From Flavobacteriia bacterium (lineage in GTDB: Bacteria; Bacteroidota; Bacteroidia; Flavobacteriales_D; Crocinitomicaceae): a stretch of DNA of 46,587 nucleotides. Position 1 is the stretch's first letter. Each line of letters begins with the position of its first letter. The notes beneath the pieces were generated by a model, which worked only from the letters and a program-made list of their open reading frames with translations, ran no database searches and had not been told where the DNA came from. Shown here one piece after another: positions 1 to 8,869 of the stretch. The stretch is taken from NCBI GenBank assembly GCA_947455515.1, contig CANGOF010000010.1, positions 1 through 46,587 of the forward strand, written 5' to 3'. The position numbers were made by a program, and so were the translations under genes.

Positions 1-2
1 TA

Positions 3-1265
3 ATGAAATTTAAATCTAAATTAGTAAGTGCAGCTTTCGTACTTGCGTCCAGTCTTGCTTTTTCTCAAGCAGATTCAACAAAAAACGAAGAAGGAAAACT
101 GTCGATTAATGGATTCATAGATAGTTATTATTTCACCAATTTTAATAACCCAATGTCGCAAGATAATATGGGTCAATCAGGTGTTGGTCGTGGATTTGAT
201 CGTAAAGTAGACCAATTTAACCTTGGGATGGTACAAACAGTTTTTAAATACACAAACAAACGTTCAGAAATGGTTGCGGACTTAGTATATGGTCCTTCTG
301 GGCAATATGGTAATTACGGTAATGTTCCTGACTTAAAAGATGCAGGAGGAGGAACAGGTGGTTATAAAATAGGATACGATATTGTTTCTGGTATTATGAT
401 CAAACAAGCCTATTTTAAATACAATGCAACAGAAAAACTTTCATTTTCAGCTGGTCAATTCTCTACACACATAGGGTACGAATACATCGAATCTTCTTTA
501 AATTTCCATTATTCTATTAACCACACCTTTAATAGTGGTGTTCCTTTCTATCACACTGGTGTTAAAGCAAATTATCAATTCAATGAAAAGTTTGCTGCAA
601 TGGTTGGTATTGTAAATGGTTTTGATCATTTAGATGATAATAACCGTGCTAAGGGAATTATCGGTCAAGTTGCATTTACACCGAAAGAAGGATATGCAAT
701 CTATGCAAATTACTTCTCTTCAAACGAAGCAAATCCAACAGCATCAGGTTACCTTCCTAAAGCAAATTTTTCTATTTATGACTTAAATGGGTCTTTTCAA
801 GTTACTGAAAAATTGAACTTAGGTTTCTGGACTTTGTTAGGAACTCAAAAAGGGAACCAAGATGCATCCTCTCCTGGGATAGCTGGATTAATTGATAAAG
901 CAGACACAATTAAAACAAAAAACTGGAGTGGATATAATATATATGCTGCTTGGAAATTCACCGACAAATTTTCGTTAGGTCTTCGTTCTGAGTATTTTAA
1001 TAACAAACAAGGCGCAAGAGGGTTAAGAAATGTAGATGCTGTTGCTAACAAACAAATAGGTGCAGATGTATACACTTTCACTTTGACTGGTCAAATTACC
1101 TTAGCAGATGGTCATCTTTTATTGAAACCAGAACTTCGATACGACCAATGGGCTAAAGTAACAGGAGTAGGAAATGAAAATAGCCAACAATTCATGGATT
1201 CTAAAGGTGTTTTTAATAAAAACACTCAAACAACCTTAGGAATGGCAATGATTTATAAATTCTAA
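3..1265 (+). CDS. Outer-membrane porin (beta-barrel, Bacteroidota porin/BBP2-like)
   Basis: 420 aa; N-terminal signal peptide (KLVSAAFVLASSLAFSQA); aromatic and alternating beta-strand composition; ends in aromatic YKF typical of OM barrels. Confidence 0.8.
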   Translation: MKFKSKLVSAAFVLASSLAFSQADSTKNEEGKLSINGFIDSYYFTNFNNPMSQDNMGQSGVGRGFDRKVDQFNLGMVQTVFKYTNKRSEMVADLVYGPSGQYGNYGNVPDLKDAGGGTGGYKIGYDIVSGIMIKQAYFKYNATEKLSFSAGQFSTHIGYEYIESSLNFHYSINHTFNSGVPFYHTGVKANYQFNEKFAAMVGIVNGFDHLDDNNRAKGIIGQVAFTPKEGYAIYANYFSSNEANPTASGYLPKANFSIYDLNGSFQVTEKLNLGFWTLLGTQKGNQDASSPGIAGLIDKADTIKTKNWSGYNIYAAWKFTDKFSLGLRSEYFNNKQGARGLRNVDAVANKQIGADVYTFTLTGQITLADGHLLLKPELRYDQWAKVTGVGNENSQQFMDSKGVFNKNTQTTLGMAMIYKF

Positions 1266-1350
1266 TAGGGGTTAGTCGGGAAAGACCCATTTTAATGTTT
1301 AACGTACGGATGTTGCAATGCAAAATCCATTTTATCAAAGATAAAACACG

Positions 1351-3768
1351 ATGCTAAAAAACCTATCACTCAAAAAACTTAAAATTGCACAGCAATTATT
1401 GTACACCTCCATTGTAATTATGGTTACTGTATCTCTATTAATTATTGGATACATTACGGTATCCTCTTTAAATAGTACTAACGAACAGTATGCAATTCAA
1501 GCAAAAGCAAATGCAACTTCTGTAATCGAAAAAATTGACCGTAACTTTTACGAGCGTTTTGGGGATGTACAAGCTTTTGCATTTAATAAATTGGCAGTTA
1601 GAACTGCTTACACAGATTCTGTAAAACAAGATGCGCAAGATTTTATCAATACAATGGTAAGTTACTATGTATTGTACGATTTGATGATGATTACAGACAT
1701 AAACGGAAACGTTGTAGCTGCAAATACTTTAGATAAAACTGGAAAAGCAGTAAACTCTTCCCAATTAATAGGAACTAATTTTGCAAACGAAGATTGGTTT
1801 AGAACATGTATCTCTGGTGCAGGTCCCCAAGGTGGAGCATGGTTTTCAGATTTTATTGTGAATAAACAATCAGCAGAATTAAATGGGAATAATGGTTGGG
1901 GTATGGCTTTTGCTGCTCCAATTAAATCTCCAGATGGAACCGTTGTAGGTACTTGGTACAATTTTGCAAACTGGGCAGAAGTTACACAAGGTATTCGAAG
2001 AGAAACACAAGCGGCTTTAAATGAAGTGCTGCCAGGAACTTTTATGTTGGTTTCTAATGCTACGGATGAAATTATTGACGCAGATGATGAAGGGTTGGTT
2101 AATAACAAAACTCCTATGTCTGAAGCTGATTTCAATAATGGATCAACTTTCACGTATAAAGGTCAATTAATTTCAAATGATGATTATATCGTTGGTAAAA
2201 CAACAGGACATGGTGCATATATCTACAAAGGAAAAGACTGGAATGCACTAACATTTATTCCTAAAGCGAAATTTAATTTTGCATATTTTATTGAAAATTT
2301 ATTGATACTATTTATCGCAGTTATTTTAATTACAATATTCGTTTGTTATATATTCTATCTACTAGCAAGAAGTATTTCTTCAAACATTAATCGTTTAAAA
2401 GAAGATTTAGAAGTCTTGGCTTCAGGAAATTTAGTGGAAATAAAAGAAGTAAATACAGAAGATGAAATAGGGCAAATGTCAGTAGCACTTAAAGGTCTAG
2501 TTGATGGATTAAAAGAGAAATCTGAATTTGCTGAAAAAATAGGCTCAGGTGAATTACAAGTAAATTACGAAACTTTAAGTAATCAAGATATTTTAGGTCA
2601 TTCATTATTAAACATGCGTGATAATTTAGTGAAAGTTGCAGAAGACGATAAAAAACGTAATTGGGCTACCGAAGGGATCGCTAAATTCGGGGACATTCTT
2701 CGTGCAAATAATGAAGGTATTGAAGTGCTTTCTGAAAATATTATCTCTAACCTAGTAAAATATTTAAATGCAAATCAAGGTGCGTTATTCGTTGTCAATG
2801 ATGCAGACAGAAATGATGAGTTTTTGGAATTGACTGCATGTTATGCTTGGAACAAGAAAAAATATTTACACATGCGTGTAGATAAAGGAGAAGGATTAGT
2901 GGGCCAAGCTTGGCAAGAAAGTGATACAATTTACATCACGGACGTTCCAGAAGATTTCGTAAACATTACCTCTGGTTTAGGTGGTGCTACACCAAATTCG
3001 TTCTTAATCGTTCCGTTAAAAGTGAATGATGAAACCTTTGGTATCATTGAAATTGCTTCTTTCCAATTATTTGAACAATTCCATATTGAATTCGTGAATA
3101 AATTAGCGGAGTCCATAGCTTCTACACTTTCAACCGCAAAAACAAACGAACGTACAAAAATCTTGTTAGAGCAATCGCAACAACAAACGGAAGAAATGCG
3201 TGCGCAAGAAGAAGAAATGCGTCAAAACATGGAAGAGATGCAAGCTACGCAAGAAGAGATGGAACGTAAAGAAGCAGAAATGTCTCGTATGGTGGAGCAA
3301 ATGCAACAACAAGAAGAAGAAATGCGTCAAAACATGGAAGAAATGGTTGCTACGCAAGAAGAGATGGATAAGCAAAATGCAATTATCATCGAAAAAACTG
3401 CAGAAACAAGTGGAATCTTGGATGGAGTCAATGCTTCCATGGCAACAGTTGAATTTACTTTAGATGGATACATTATCACAGCCAATCAAAATTTCTTAAA
3501 TACAATGAAATGTGAGTTAGCGGATATCTATGGAAAACATCATCGTATTTTTGTAAAAGAGGATGAGAAAAATTCGGATGAATACCAACATTTCTGGAGT
3601 GATTTAGCTGCAGGAAAATCGAATAACAAAAGAAGATTTGAAAGAATTAACTTACAAGGAGAAAGTGTTTGGTTAAATGCAATTTACTTCCCTATCTTTA
3701 ATTCAAGTGGTGAAGTAGTGAAAATCTTAAAATACGCTACGGACATTACAGATTTAATCGTCGGTTAA
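1351..3768 (+). CDS. Membrane sensor: Cache-like extracytoplasmic domain, HAMP-like linker, GAF, repeated coiled coil, C-terminal PAS; no MCP signalling tip or kinase domain seen
   Basis: 805 aa; N-terminal TM, Cache-like ectodomain, second TM (NLLILFIAVILITIFVCYIFYLL), GAF (QGALFVV...GLVGQAWQE...PNSFLIVPL), EEMRQNMEEMQATQEEM coil, PAS (ATVEFTLDGYIITANQNFL...). Confidence 0.8.
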   Translation: MLKNLSLKKLKIAQQLLYTSIVIMVTVSLLIIGYITVSSLNSTNEQYAIQAKANATSVIEKIDRNFYERFGDVQAFAFNKLAVRTAYTDSVKQDAQDFINTMVSYYVLYDLMMITDINGNVVAANTLDKTGKAVNSSQLIGTNFANEDWFRTCISGAGPQGGAWFSDFIVNKQSAELNGNNGWGMAFAAPIKSPDGTVVGTWYNFANWAEVTQGIRRETQAALNEVLPGTFMLVSNATDEIIDADDEGLVNNKTPMSEADFNNGSTFTYKGQLISNDDYIVGKTTGHGAYIYKGKDWNALTFIPKAKFNFAYFIENLLILFIAVILITIFVCYIFYLLARSISSNINRLKEDLEVLASGNLVEIKEVNTEDEIGQMSVALKGLVDGLKEKSEFAEKIGSGELQVNYETLSNQDILGHSLLNMRDNLVKVAEDDKKRNWATEGIAKFGDILRANNEGIEVLSENIISNLVKYLNANQGALFVVNDADRNDEFLELTACYAWNKKKYLHMRVDKGEGLVGQAWQESDTIYITDVPEDFVNITSGLGGATPNSFLIVPLKVNDETFGIIEIASFQLFEQFHIEFVNKLAESIASTLSTAKTNERTKILLEQSQQQTEEMRAQEEEMRQNMEEMQATQEEMERKEAEMSRMVEQMQQQEEEMRQNMEEMVATQEEMDKQNAIIIEKTAETSGILDGVNASMATVEFTLDGYIITANQNFLNTMKCELADIYGKHHRIFVKEDEKNSDEYQHFWSDLAAGKSNNKRRFERINLQGESVWLNAIYFPIFNSSGEVVKILKYATDITDLIVG
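3205..3368 (+). repeat. Internal coding repeat: two 59-bp copies (3205-3263, 3310-3368) offset by 105 bp, encoding EEEMRQNMEEM(Q/V)ATQEEM
   Basis: Hand alignment shows 4 mismatches in 59 bp; offset is 35 codons, i.e. five heptads. Confidence 0.85.
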
Positions 3769-3788
3769 GTAAACTTTAATTTTATATC

Positions 3789-3820
3789 AAAAACCGACTT
3801 CCCATGGAGGTCGGTTTTTT
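3789..3820 (+). terminator. Rho-independent terminator
   Basis: Inverted repeat AAAAACCGAC...GTCGGTTTTTT followed by a T-run, directly after the sensor gene. Confidence 0.75.
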
Positions 3821-3885
3821 ACTTTCTGTTTAGAATTATTCTAAATAGAAAGCATATGTTTTATAACGTATTCAAAATACAGATT

Positions 3886-3893
3886 TAACTTTG
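3886..3893 (+). promoter_or_regulatory. Possible Bacteroidota -7 element (TAnnTTTG) upstream of cheR-like gene
   Basis: TAACTTTG about 57 bp upstream of the ATG and downstream of the terminator; no clear -33 TTTG. Confidence 0.4.
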
Positions 3894-3949
3894 TATTTTT
3901 GGTAAATAGATTTGGAAGATACCTTAGTTGAGGCAAAACAAAAACTTTT

Positions 3950-4768
3950 ATGGAGCAAGAAATTGACATTATAGATATTCGAAAATTGGTAAACACTATT
4001 AAATCCGTTTATGGTTTTGATTTTGGTGAATACGCATTATCTTCTTTTAAAAGAAGGTTGGCTAGAATAATTGAAGTCTATAAGTTCGCTAACATGACGG
4101 AAGTTATTGAAAAGGTTAGGGTAGATAAACCTTTTTACGAACTTTTCTTGAAAGAAGTAACGGTGAATACAACGGAAATGTTTCGCGATCCATCCATGTG
4201 GAAAAAACTGAAAGAAACTGTTTTTCCGGTGGTAAAAGACTATTCAACCATCCGAATTTGGCATTCTGCATGCTCCACAGGAGAAGAGGTCTACTCTATG
4301 GCAATTGCATTGAAAGAAGCAGGTTTATACGATAAAGCAAGAATTTTCGCTAGTGATATCAATGAAGATGTAATTGCAAAAGCGTTAGAAGGAAAATATC
4401 CAGCTAGAAATATGGAACTCAATGGATTTAATTATGAAAAATTTGAAGGGAAACTCAAATTGAATAATTATTTTAAGTCAACTGGAGATTATGTGTTTAT
4501 GGATCAAGACCTACTACGTAATGTAACATTCAGAAAATTTGATTTAGTACAAGGAGAACAAACGATGCGTTTTGATATTATTCTATGTCGAAATGTGTTG
4601 ATTTACTTTAATCTTCCTTTACAGGATCAAATCGTTGGTAAATTTGCTAAATGTACTTCACAAGGTGGTTTCTTAGCTTTAGGGTCTAAAGAAACGATTG
4701 CTTGGTGTAAATCTGTAGAAAATTATAATACTTTTTCTCTAGAAGAGAAAATTTACCAAAGAAAATAA
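3950..4768 (+). CDS. cheR: CheR-family protein-glutamate O-methyltransferase
   Basis: N-terminal helical domain plus SAM motif (IRIWHSACSTGEEVYSMAIAL) and FDIILCRNVLIYF, hallmark CheR motifs. Confidence 0.92.
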   Translation: MEQEIDIIDIRKLVNTIKSVYGFDFGEYALSSFKRRLARIIEVYKFANMTEVIEKVRVDKPFYELFLKEVTVNTTEMFRDPSMWKKLKETVFPVVKDYSTIRIWHSACSTGEEVYSMAIALKEAGLYDKARIFASDINEDVIAKALEGKYPARNMELNGFNYEKFEGKLKLNNYFKSTGDYVFMDQDLLRNVTFRKFDLVQGEQTMRFDIILCRNVLIYFNLPLQDQIVGKFAKCTSQGGFLALGSKETIAWCKSVENYNTFSLEEKIYQRK

Positions 4769-4770
4769 GT

Positions 4771-5337
4771 ATGAGTAATTATAAAGCGGTTGTTATAGGG
4801 GGGTCAGCAGGAAGTTTTCCGTTAGTAGTGAAAATTTTAGCAGCATTACCGAAAAATTATCCTTTTCCAGTATTTTTAGCATTACATCGCCTCAAACACA
4901 TCCGTAATGGGTTCGTGGAAGCATTAAGCCTTAAATCTAATATTCCTGTCGTCGAACCGCAGGATAAAGAGGTGATTAAGCCTGGAATAGCTTACCTTGC
5001 TCCATCCAACTATCATATGTATGTGGAATTAGGTAATACGATAGCGCTATCTACGGAAGATATGGTCAAATTTTCAAGACCTTCCATTGATCTGACCTTC
5101 GATACAGCATCGTATATTTATAAAGATAAAATGGTCGGTGTCATTGTTTCTGGGGCGAATACAGATGGTGCAGAAGGTATTAAGCGTTCCAAAGAAAGAG
5201 GAGCTTTTACGATTGCGCAAGATCCAGAGGAAGCAACGATTAAAACAATGCCTGATGCGGCAATCAAAGCTGCAGAAATGGATAAAATTTTAACAATCGA
5301 TGAAATTTGTAAATTTTTAATTTCAATTTCAAAGTAA
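4771..5337 (+). CDS. cheB: CheB-family methylesterase catalytic domain, no receiver domain
   Basis: VVIGGSAGS, ALHRL, IAYLAPSNYHMYVE and SGANTDGAEG cover the Ser/His/Asp motifs; 188 aa with no REC domain. Confidence 0.9.
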   Translation: MSNYKAVVIGGSAGSFPLVVKILAALPKNYPFPVFLALHRLKHIRNGFVEALSLKSNIPVVEPQDKEVIKPGIAYLAPSNYHMYVELGNTIALSTEDMVKFSRPSIDLTFDTASYIYKDKMVGVIVSGANTDGAEGIKRSKERGAFTIAQDPEEATIKTMPDAAIKAAEMDKILTIDEICKFLISISK

Positions 5338-5339
5338 AT

Positions 5340-5582
5340 ATGGAAAATAATTTACCAATATATACTATTGAGGAACTTGCACTCAGAAATGGGCAGGAAA
5401 TGCCTGAAATTTGGGTTGGGTATAAAGGTAAAATTTACGATGTGACTACTTCTGAATTATTTAAAGATGGTTATCATTACTTTCACGCTACTGGAATTGA
5501 CTTAACAAACGATATGCCAGATGCTCCTCATTTGGAAGATGTAATGAATGATTTTGAAATTGTTGGAATATTAATGAATTAA
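5340..5582 (+). CDS. Cytochrome b5-like heme-binding domain protein
   Basis: 80 aa; WVGYKGKIYDVT...HYFHATGIDLTNDMPDAPHLEDV matches the prokaryotic b5-like H..AG.DLT...APH pattern. Confidence 0.8.
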   Translation: MENNLPIYTIEELALRNGQEMPEIWVGYKGKIYDVTTSELFKDGYHYFHATGIDLTNDMPDAPHLEDVMNDFEIVGILMN

Positions 5583-5604
5583 TAATTTATTAATTAATAA
5601 ATTA
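5583..5604. repeat. 22-bp perfect AT-only palindrome
   Basis: TAATTTATTAATTAATAAATTA equals its own reverse complement; lies between the b5-like and GAF genes. Confidence 0.8.
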
Positions 5605-5662
5605 AATATTTTTTGTAAGTTTATAAGCAATAATACGTATAAATTAAAACTGCAATACGAAT

Positions 5663-6139
5663 ATGAGTTCAGAAAGAATGGATAAGATTATAGCGAAAGT
5701 AAAAGATGCAACTTCCTTGAAAGATTTTGCGAAAGATTTACTTTGGTCAATTGCAAAAGAATTAGATGCATCTCAAGGTGCTTTTTTCACAACTTCAACA
5801 AACAAGGAAGGTATTCATATTATTCAGTTTTTAGCTGGGTATGCATACCATTTACCTGAATCGGAAACAATTGAATATGAATTTGGTGAAGGACTTTCTG
5901 GTCAAGTTGCAAAAGAAGGTAAATTGATTAATATCCAAACAGTTCCAGATGGATACATTCAAATCCTTTCTGGCTTAGGGCAATCAAGCCCAAATTCTAT
6001 TATCATCTTTCCGATTATCAAAGACAATAAGGTGATGGCAGTTGTTGAGTTAGCATCATTTAAATTATTCTCAAAAGAAGAAGAAAACTTTTTAATAGAG
6101 CTATCTTCCAATGTAGTAACTTTAATGGATAAGTTTTAA
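5663..6139 (+). CDS. Stand-alone GAF domain protein
   Basis: 158 aa; DASQGAFFTT...GEGLSGQVAKEG...SSPNSIIIFPI...VVELASF resembles the GAF domains in the flanking large genes. Confidence 0.8.
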   Translation: MSSERMDKIIAKVKDATSLKDFAKDLLWSIAKELDASQGAFFTTSTNKEGIHIIQFLAGYAYHLPESETIEYEFGEGLSGQVAKEGKLINIQTVPDGYIQILSGLGQSSPNSIIIFPIIKDNKVMAVVELASFKLFSKEEENFLIELSSNVVTLMDKF

Positions 6140-6154
6140 GTATATTTCTATAGT

Positions 6155-8794
6155 ATGACACAAGTAGCTCGTAATAAACACAAACAAAAAGTATTAGTAA
6201 AGTATTTTACTAAATCCTTTTTAATTGGTTCCGCAATTTTATTAATTCTATTAATTAGTTTTTTAGCTGGTTCTAAACACCCTTTTTCATTGGAGGGTTT
6301 AAGTCTTTTGCATAAAGATAATTCCATATTATATTTTGTGGATTTAATGCCTATTATGTTAGGGATTTATTCTCTAACAGTTGGGATAAATTTTTATCAA
6401 AAAATTTCCAATTTAAATAAAACAGTTGAAAATCAAACGGAAGCGATTCAACGAACAGCGCAATTTGCCGAACAAATTGGAAAAGGAGAATTTAATTCCG
6501 AATTTACGCCAAACGGGGAAAAAGATCTTCTTGGTAATGCATTATTGGAGATGCGTACAAGTCTATTGGAAGCGAATAAAAACGAAGAAGAACGTAATTG
6601 GATTATTTCTGGGATAGCTGAAGTAAGTGAAATTCTGAGAAGAAATACAGAATTAGTGCTTTTAAGTGAGGAAGTTACCGCTTTCTTGACTAAAAAGATT
6701 GGTGCTATTCAAGGTGCATTTTACATAGTTAACGATGATAATGAAGAGGATATTTTCATTGAAATGGTTGGAAGTTATGCATACAATAAGAAAAAATACT
6801 TAAATGCTAAATTTCGTTTTGGCCAAGGCTTAGTTGGTCAAGCGTGTATTGAGCAGGATACCGTTTTCAGAACAGAAATTCCAAACGACTATGTAACGGT
6901 GACATCTGGTTTATTAGGAGATCGTAAACCTTCAAGTATCTTGATTGTTCCTCTAATCACAAATGAGTCTGTTTATGGTGCCGTAGAATATGCTGGATTT
7001 GAAAAATTCACGCCTTTACAAGTGAAATTTATTCAAGAACTAAGCGACATCGTTGCTCGTACTATTTTTAATGTTAAAGTAAACGAGAAAACAGTTCGAC
7101 TGTTAAATGAATCTCAAAAAATGAGTTCGGAGTTAAGTGAACAAAGTCAACAATTGATGGAAAATGCACGTCAAATGCAAGAAAATCAAGAAATGATTGA
7201 GCGCACAAATAAAGAACTGGAAATTCAAATCGAAGAGGTAAATAAGAGTCAGGAGCGTACACAAGTATTGTTGGAAAATGCCTCTGAGATTATCAATATT
7301 TACGATGAGGAAGGAAATGTGAAGTATGCCAGTCCTTCTGTACGCAACATCTTAGGGTACCAACCAGAAGGTCTTGTTGGCACTTTAGAAACAGATCGTG
7401 TTCACCCGAAAGGAAAAGATACTGTTAAGAAATTATTTGAAGATTTAAAATACAATCCTGGAAATGTTTATACAGCTCAGTATACCTATTTGAAACCGGA
7501 TGGTAGTAGAACTTGGGTAGAAACTACTGGTCGTAACTTAGTGGATAATCCTTCGATTAATGGTATTTTGTTTAATATTCGCGATATTACGGAACGTAAA
7601 AAAGCGGAAAAAGAACAACGCGAAAGAGCAAAAATGCAAGCACTTTCTGAAAACTCCTTAGATATCATTTTACGTTTCGATTTAGTTGGAACAATTAGTT
7701 ATGTGAATCCAGCGATTGAAAAATACACAGGATTTGCATCCTCTGAATTCTTAACCGCAAATATTGATACGATTTCTTTAGATGCAAGCATCGTTGAAAA
7801 ATGGAAAGAATTTTTAGAAGAAGTAAAAGCAAAAAATAGCCACGTTAGTACTGAAATGGAATTTATTGACTTAAATGGAAATAAATTGTTCATGGAGGTA
7901 AATGCATTACCTGAATCAGGTGAAGACGGCGAATTAGAGTCTATCTTAATGATTCTTCACGATATTTCTGAAGCAAAAGAGGCGGAACATAAAATTAAAG
8001 AAGCAAATCAAAAGGTTCAAGATAGTATTAACTACGCTAAGCGTATTCAAAATTCTATTTTACCAAAAGAAATCGTTTTGAGTGATGTATTTCCTAACTC
8101 ATTCATGATGTTTCGTCCGAAGGATATCGTAAGTGGAGATTTTCCTTTTATCGTACAAAAAGAAGGATTTATTTATTTTGCAGCTGCCGATTGTACAGGA
8201 CATGGTGTACCAGGGGCGTTGTTATCCGTAATTGGTTCTTTGATTTTAAATGAAATTATTACCTATGAAACTCCAACTCCTTCGGTAATGTTGGATAAAT
8301 TACATAGTTCCATGGTAAAAACATTACGTCAAGGACAAGAAGGTGGTGAAAATGAACGTGATGGTATGGATGTTGGTATGTGTCGTTTAAATTTAGAAAC
8401 GGGTGAATTCTGTTTCTCTGGTGCGCACAGACCTTTATATATTGTTCGTCACAACCAAAAAGCAGACGAAGAATTGGAAGAATTAAAAGGAGATAAATAT
8501 CCTATCGGTGGAGTTCAATATCGTGGTAGAGATGTCTTTACAAATTTTGAAACTGTTCTTAAAAAAGGGGATAGGGTATATGTTTGTTCAGATGGATTTC
8601 CAGACCAATTTGGAGGACCTTACCCAACGGATGATTTGAAAAAATTTGGTCCGAAAAGAATTCGCCAAATTTTAGTGGAAAATAAAGATAAATCGATTGC
8701 TGAAGTAAATGTAGCCTTACAAGGTGCATTTGATGAATGGCAAGGACCACATAAACAAATGGATGATGTTTTATTTATCGGGATGGAGTTTTAA
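6155..8794 (+). CDS. Membrane-anchored GAF-PAS-PAS-SpoIIE (PPM/PP2C) serine phosphatase, SiaA/RsbU-like role
   Basis: Two N-terminal TMs, GAF, coil, two PAS domains, C-terminal SpoIIE motifs (FRPKDIVSGDF...AAADCTGHGVPGALLSVIG...DGFPDQFGG...QMDDVLFIGMEF). Confidence 0.88.
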   Translation: MTQVARNKHKQKVLVKYFTKSFLIGSAILLILLISFLAGSKHPFSLEGLSLLHKDNSILYFVDLMPIMLGIYSLTVGINFYQKISNLNKTVENQTEAIQRTAQFAEQIGKGEFNSEFTPNGEKDLLGNALLEMRTSLLEANKNEEERNWIISGIAEVSEILRRNTELVLLSEEVTAFLTKKIGAIQGAFYIVNDDNEEDIFIEMVGSYAYNKKKYLNAKFRFGQGLVGQACIEQDTVFRTEIPNDYVTVTSGLLGDRKPSSILIVPLITNESVYGAVEYAGFEKFTPLQVKFIQELSDIVARTIFNVKVNEKTVRLLNESQKMSSELSEQSQQLMENARQMQENQEMIERTNKELEIQIEEVNKSQERTQVLLENASEIINIYDEEGNVKYASPSVRNILGYQPEGLVGTLETDRVHPKGKDTVKKLFEDLKYNPGNVYTAQYTYLKPDGSRTWVETTGRNLVDNPSINGILFNIRDITERKKAEKEQRERAKMQALSENSLDIILRFDLVGTISYVNPAIEKYTGFASSEFLTANIDTISLDASIVEKWKEFLEEVKAKNSHVSTEMEFIDLNGNKLFMEVNALPESGEDGELESILMILHDISEAKEAEHKIKEANQKVQDSINYAKRIQNSILPKEIVLSDVFPNSFMMFRPKDIVSGDFPFIVQKEGFIYFAAADCTGHGVPGALLSVIGSLILNEIITYETPTPSVMLDKLHSSMVKTLRQGQEGGENERDGMDVGMCRLNLETGEFCFSGAHRPLYIVRHNQKADEELEELKGDKYPIGGVQYRGRDVFTNFETVLKKGDRVYVCSDGFPDQFGGPYPTDDLKKFGPKRIRQILVENKDKSIAEVNVALQGAFDEWQGPHKQMDDVLFIGMEF

Positions 8795-8869
8795 AAACTA
8801 ACATTTTGATTTTAAAAATTATATATAGTATATTAGTATTAACAATTAACAAATAAGTAACTTTATCGT

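Noticed and set aside
1665-2153. 162-aa antisense ORF
   Set aside because: Lies fully within the Cache domain of the sensor gene; no recognisable domain or start context.
3166-3463. ORFs on both strands (3166..3375 -, 3200..3463 +) with Lys/Phe/His/Leu-rich low-complexity translations
   Set aside because: They are shadow frames of the GAA/CAA/ATG-rich coiled-coil coding repeat in the 1351..3768 gene.
1351-3768. Sensor as a methyl-accepting chemotaxis protein
   Set aside because: No conserved MCP signalling hairpin; C-terminus is a PAS domain.
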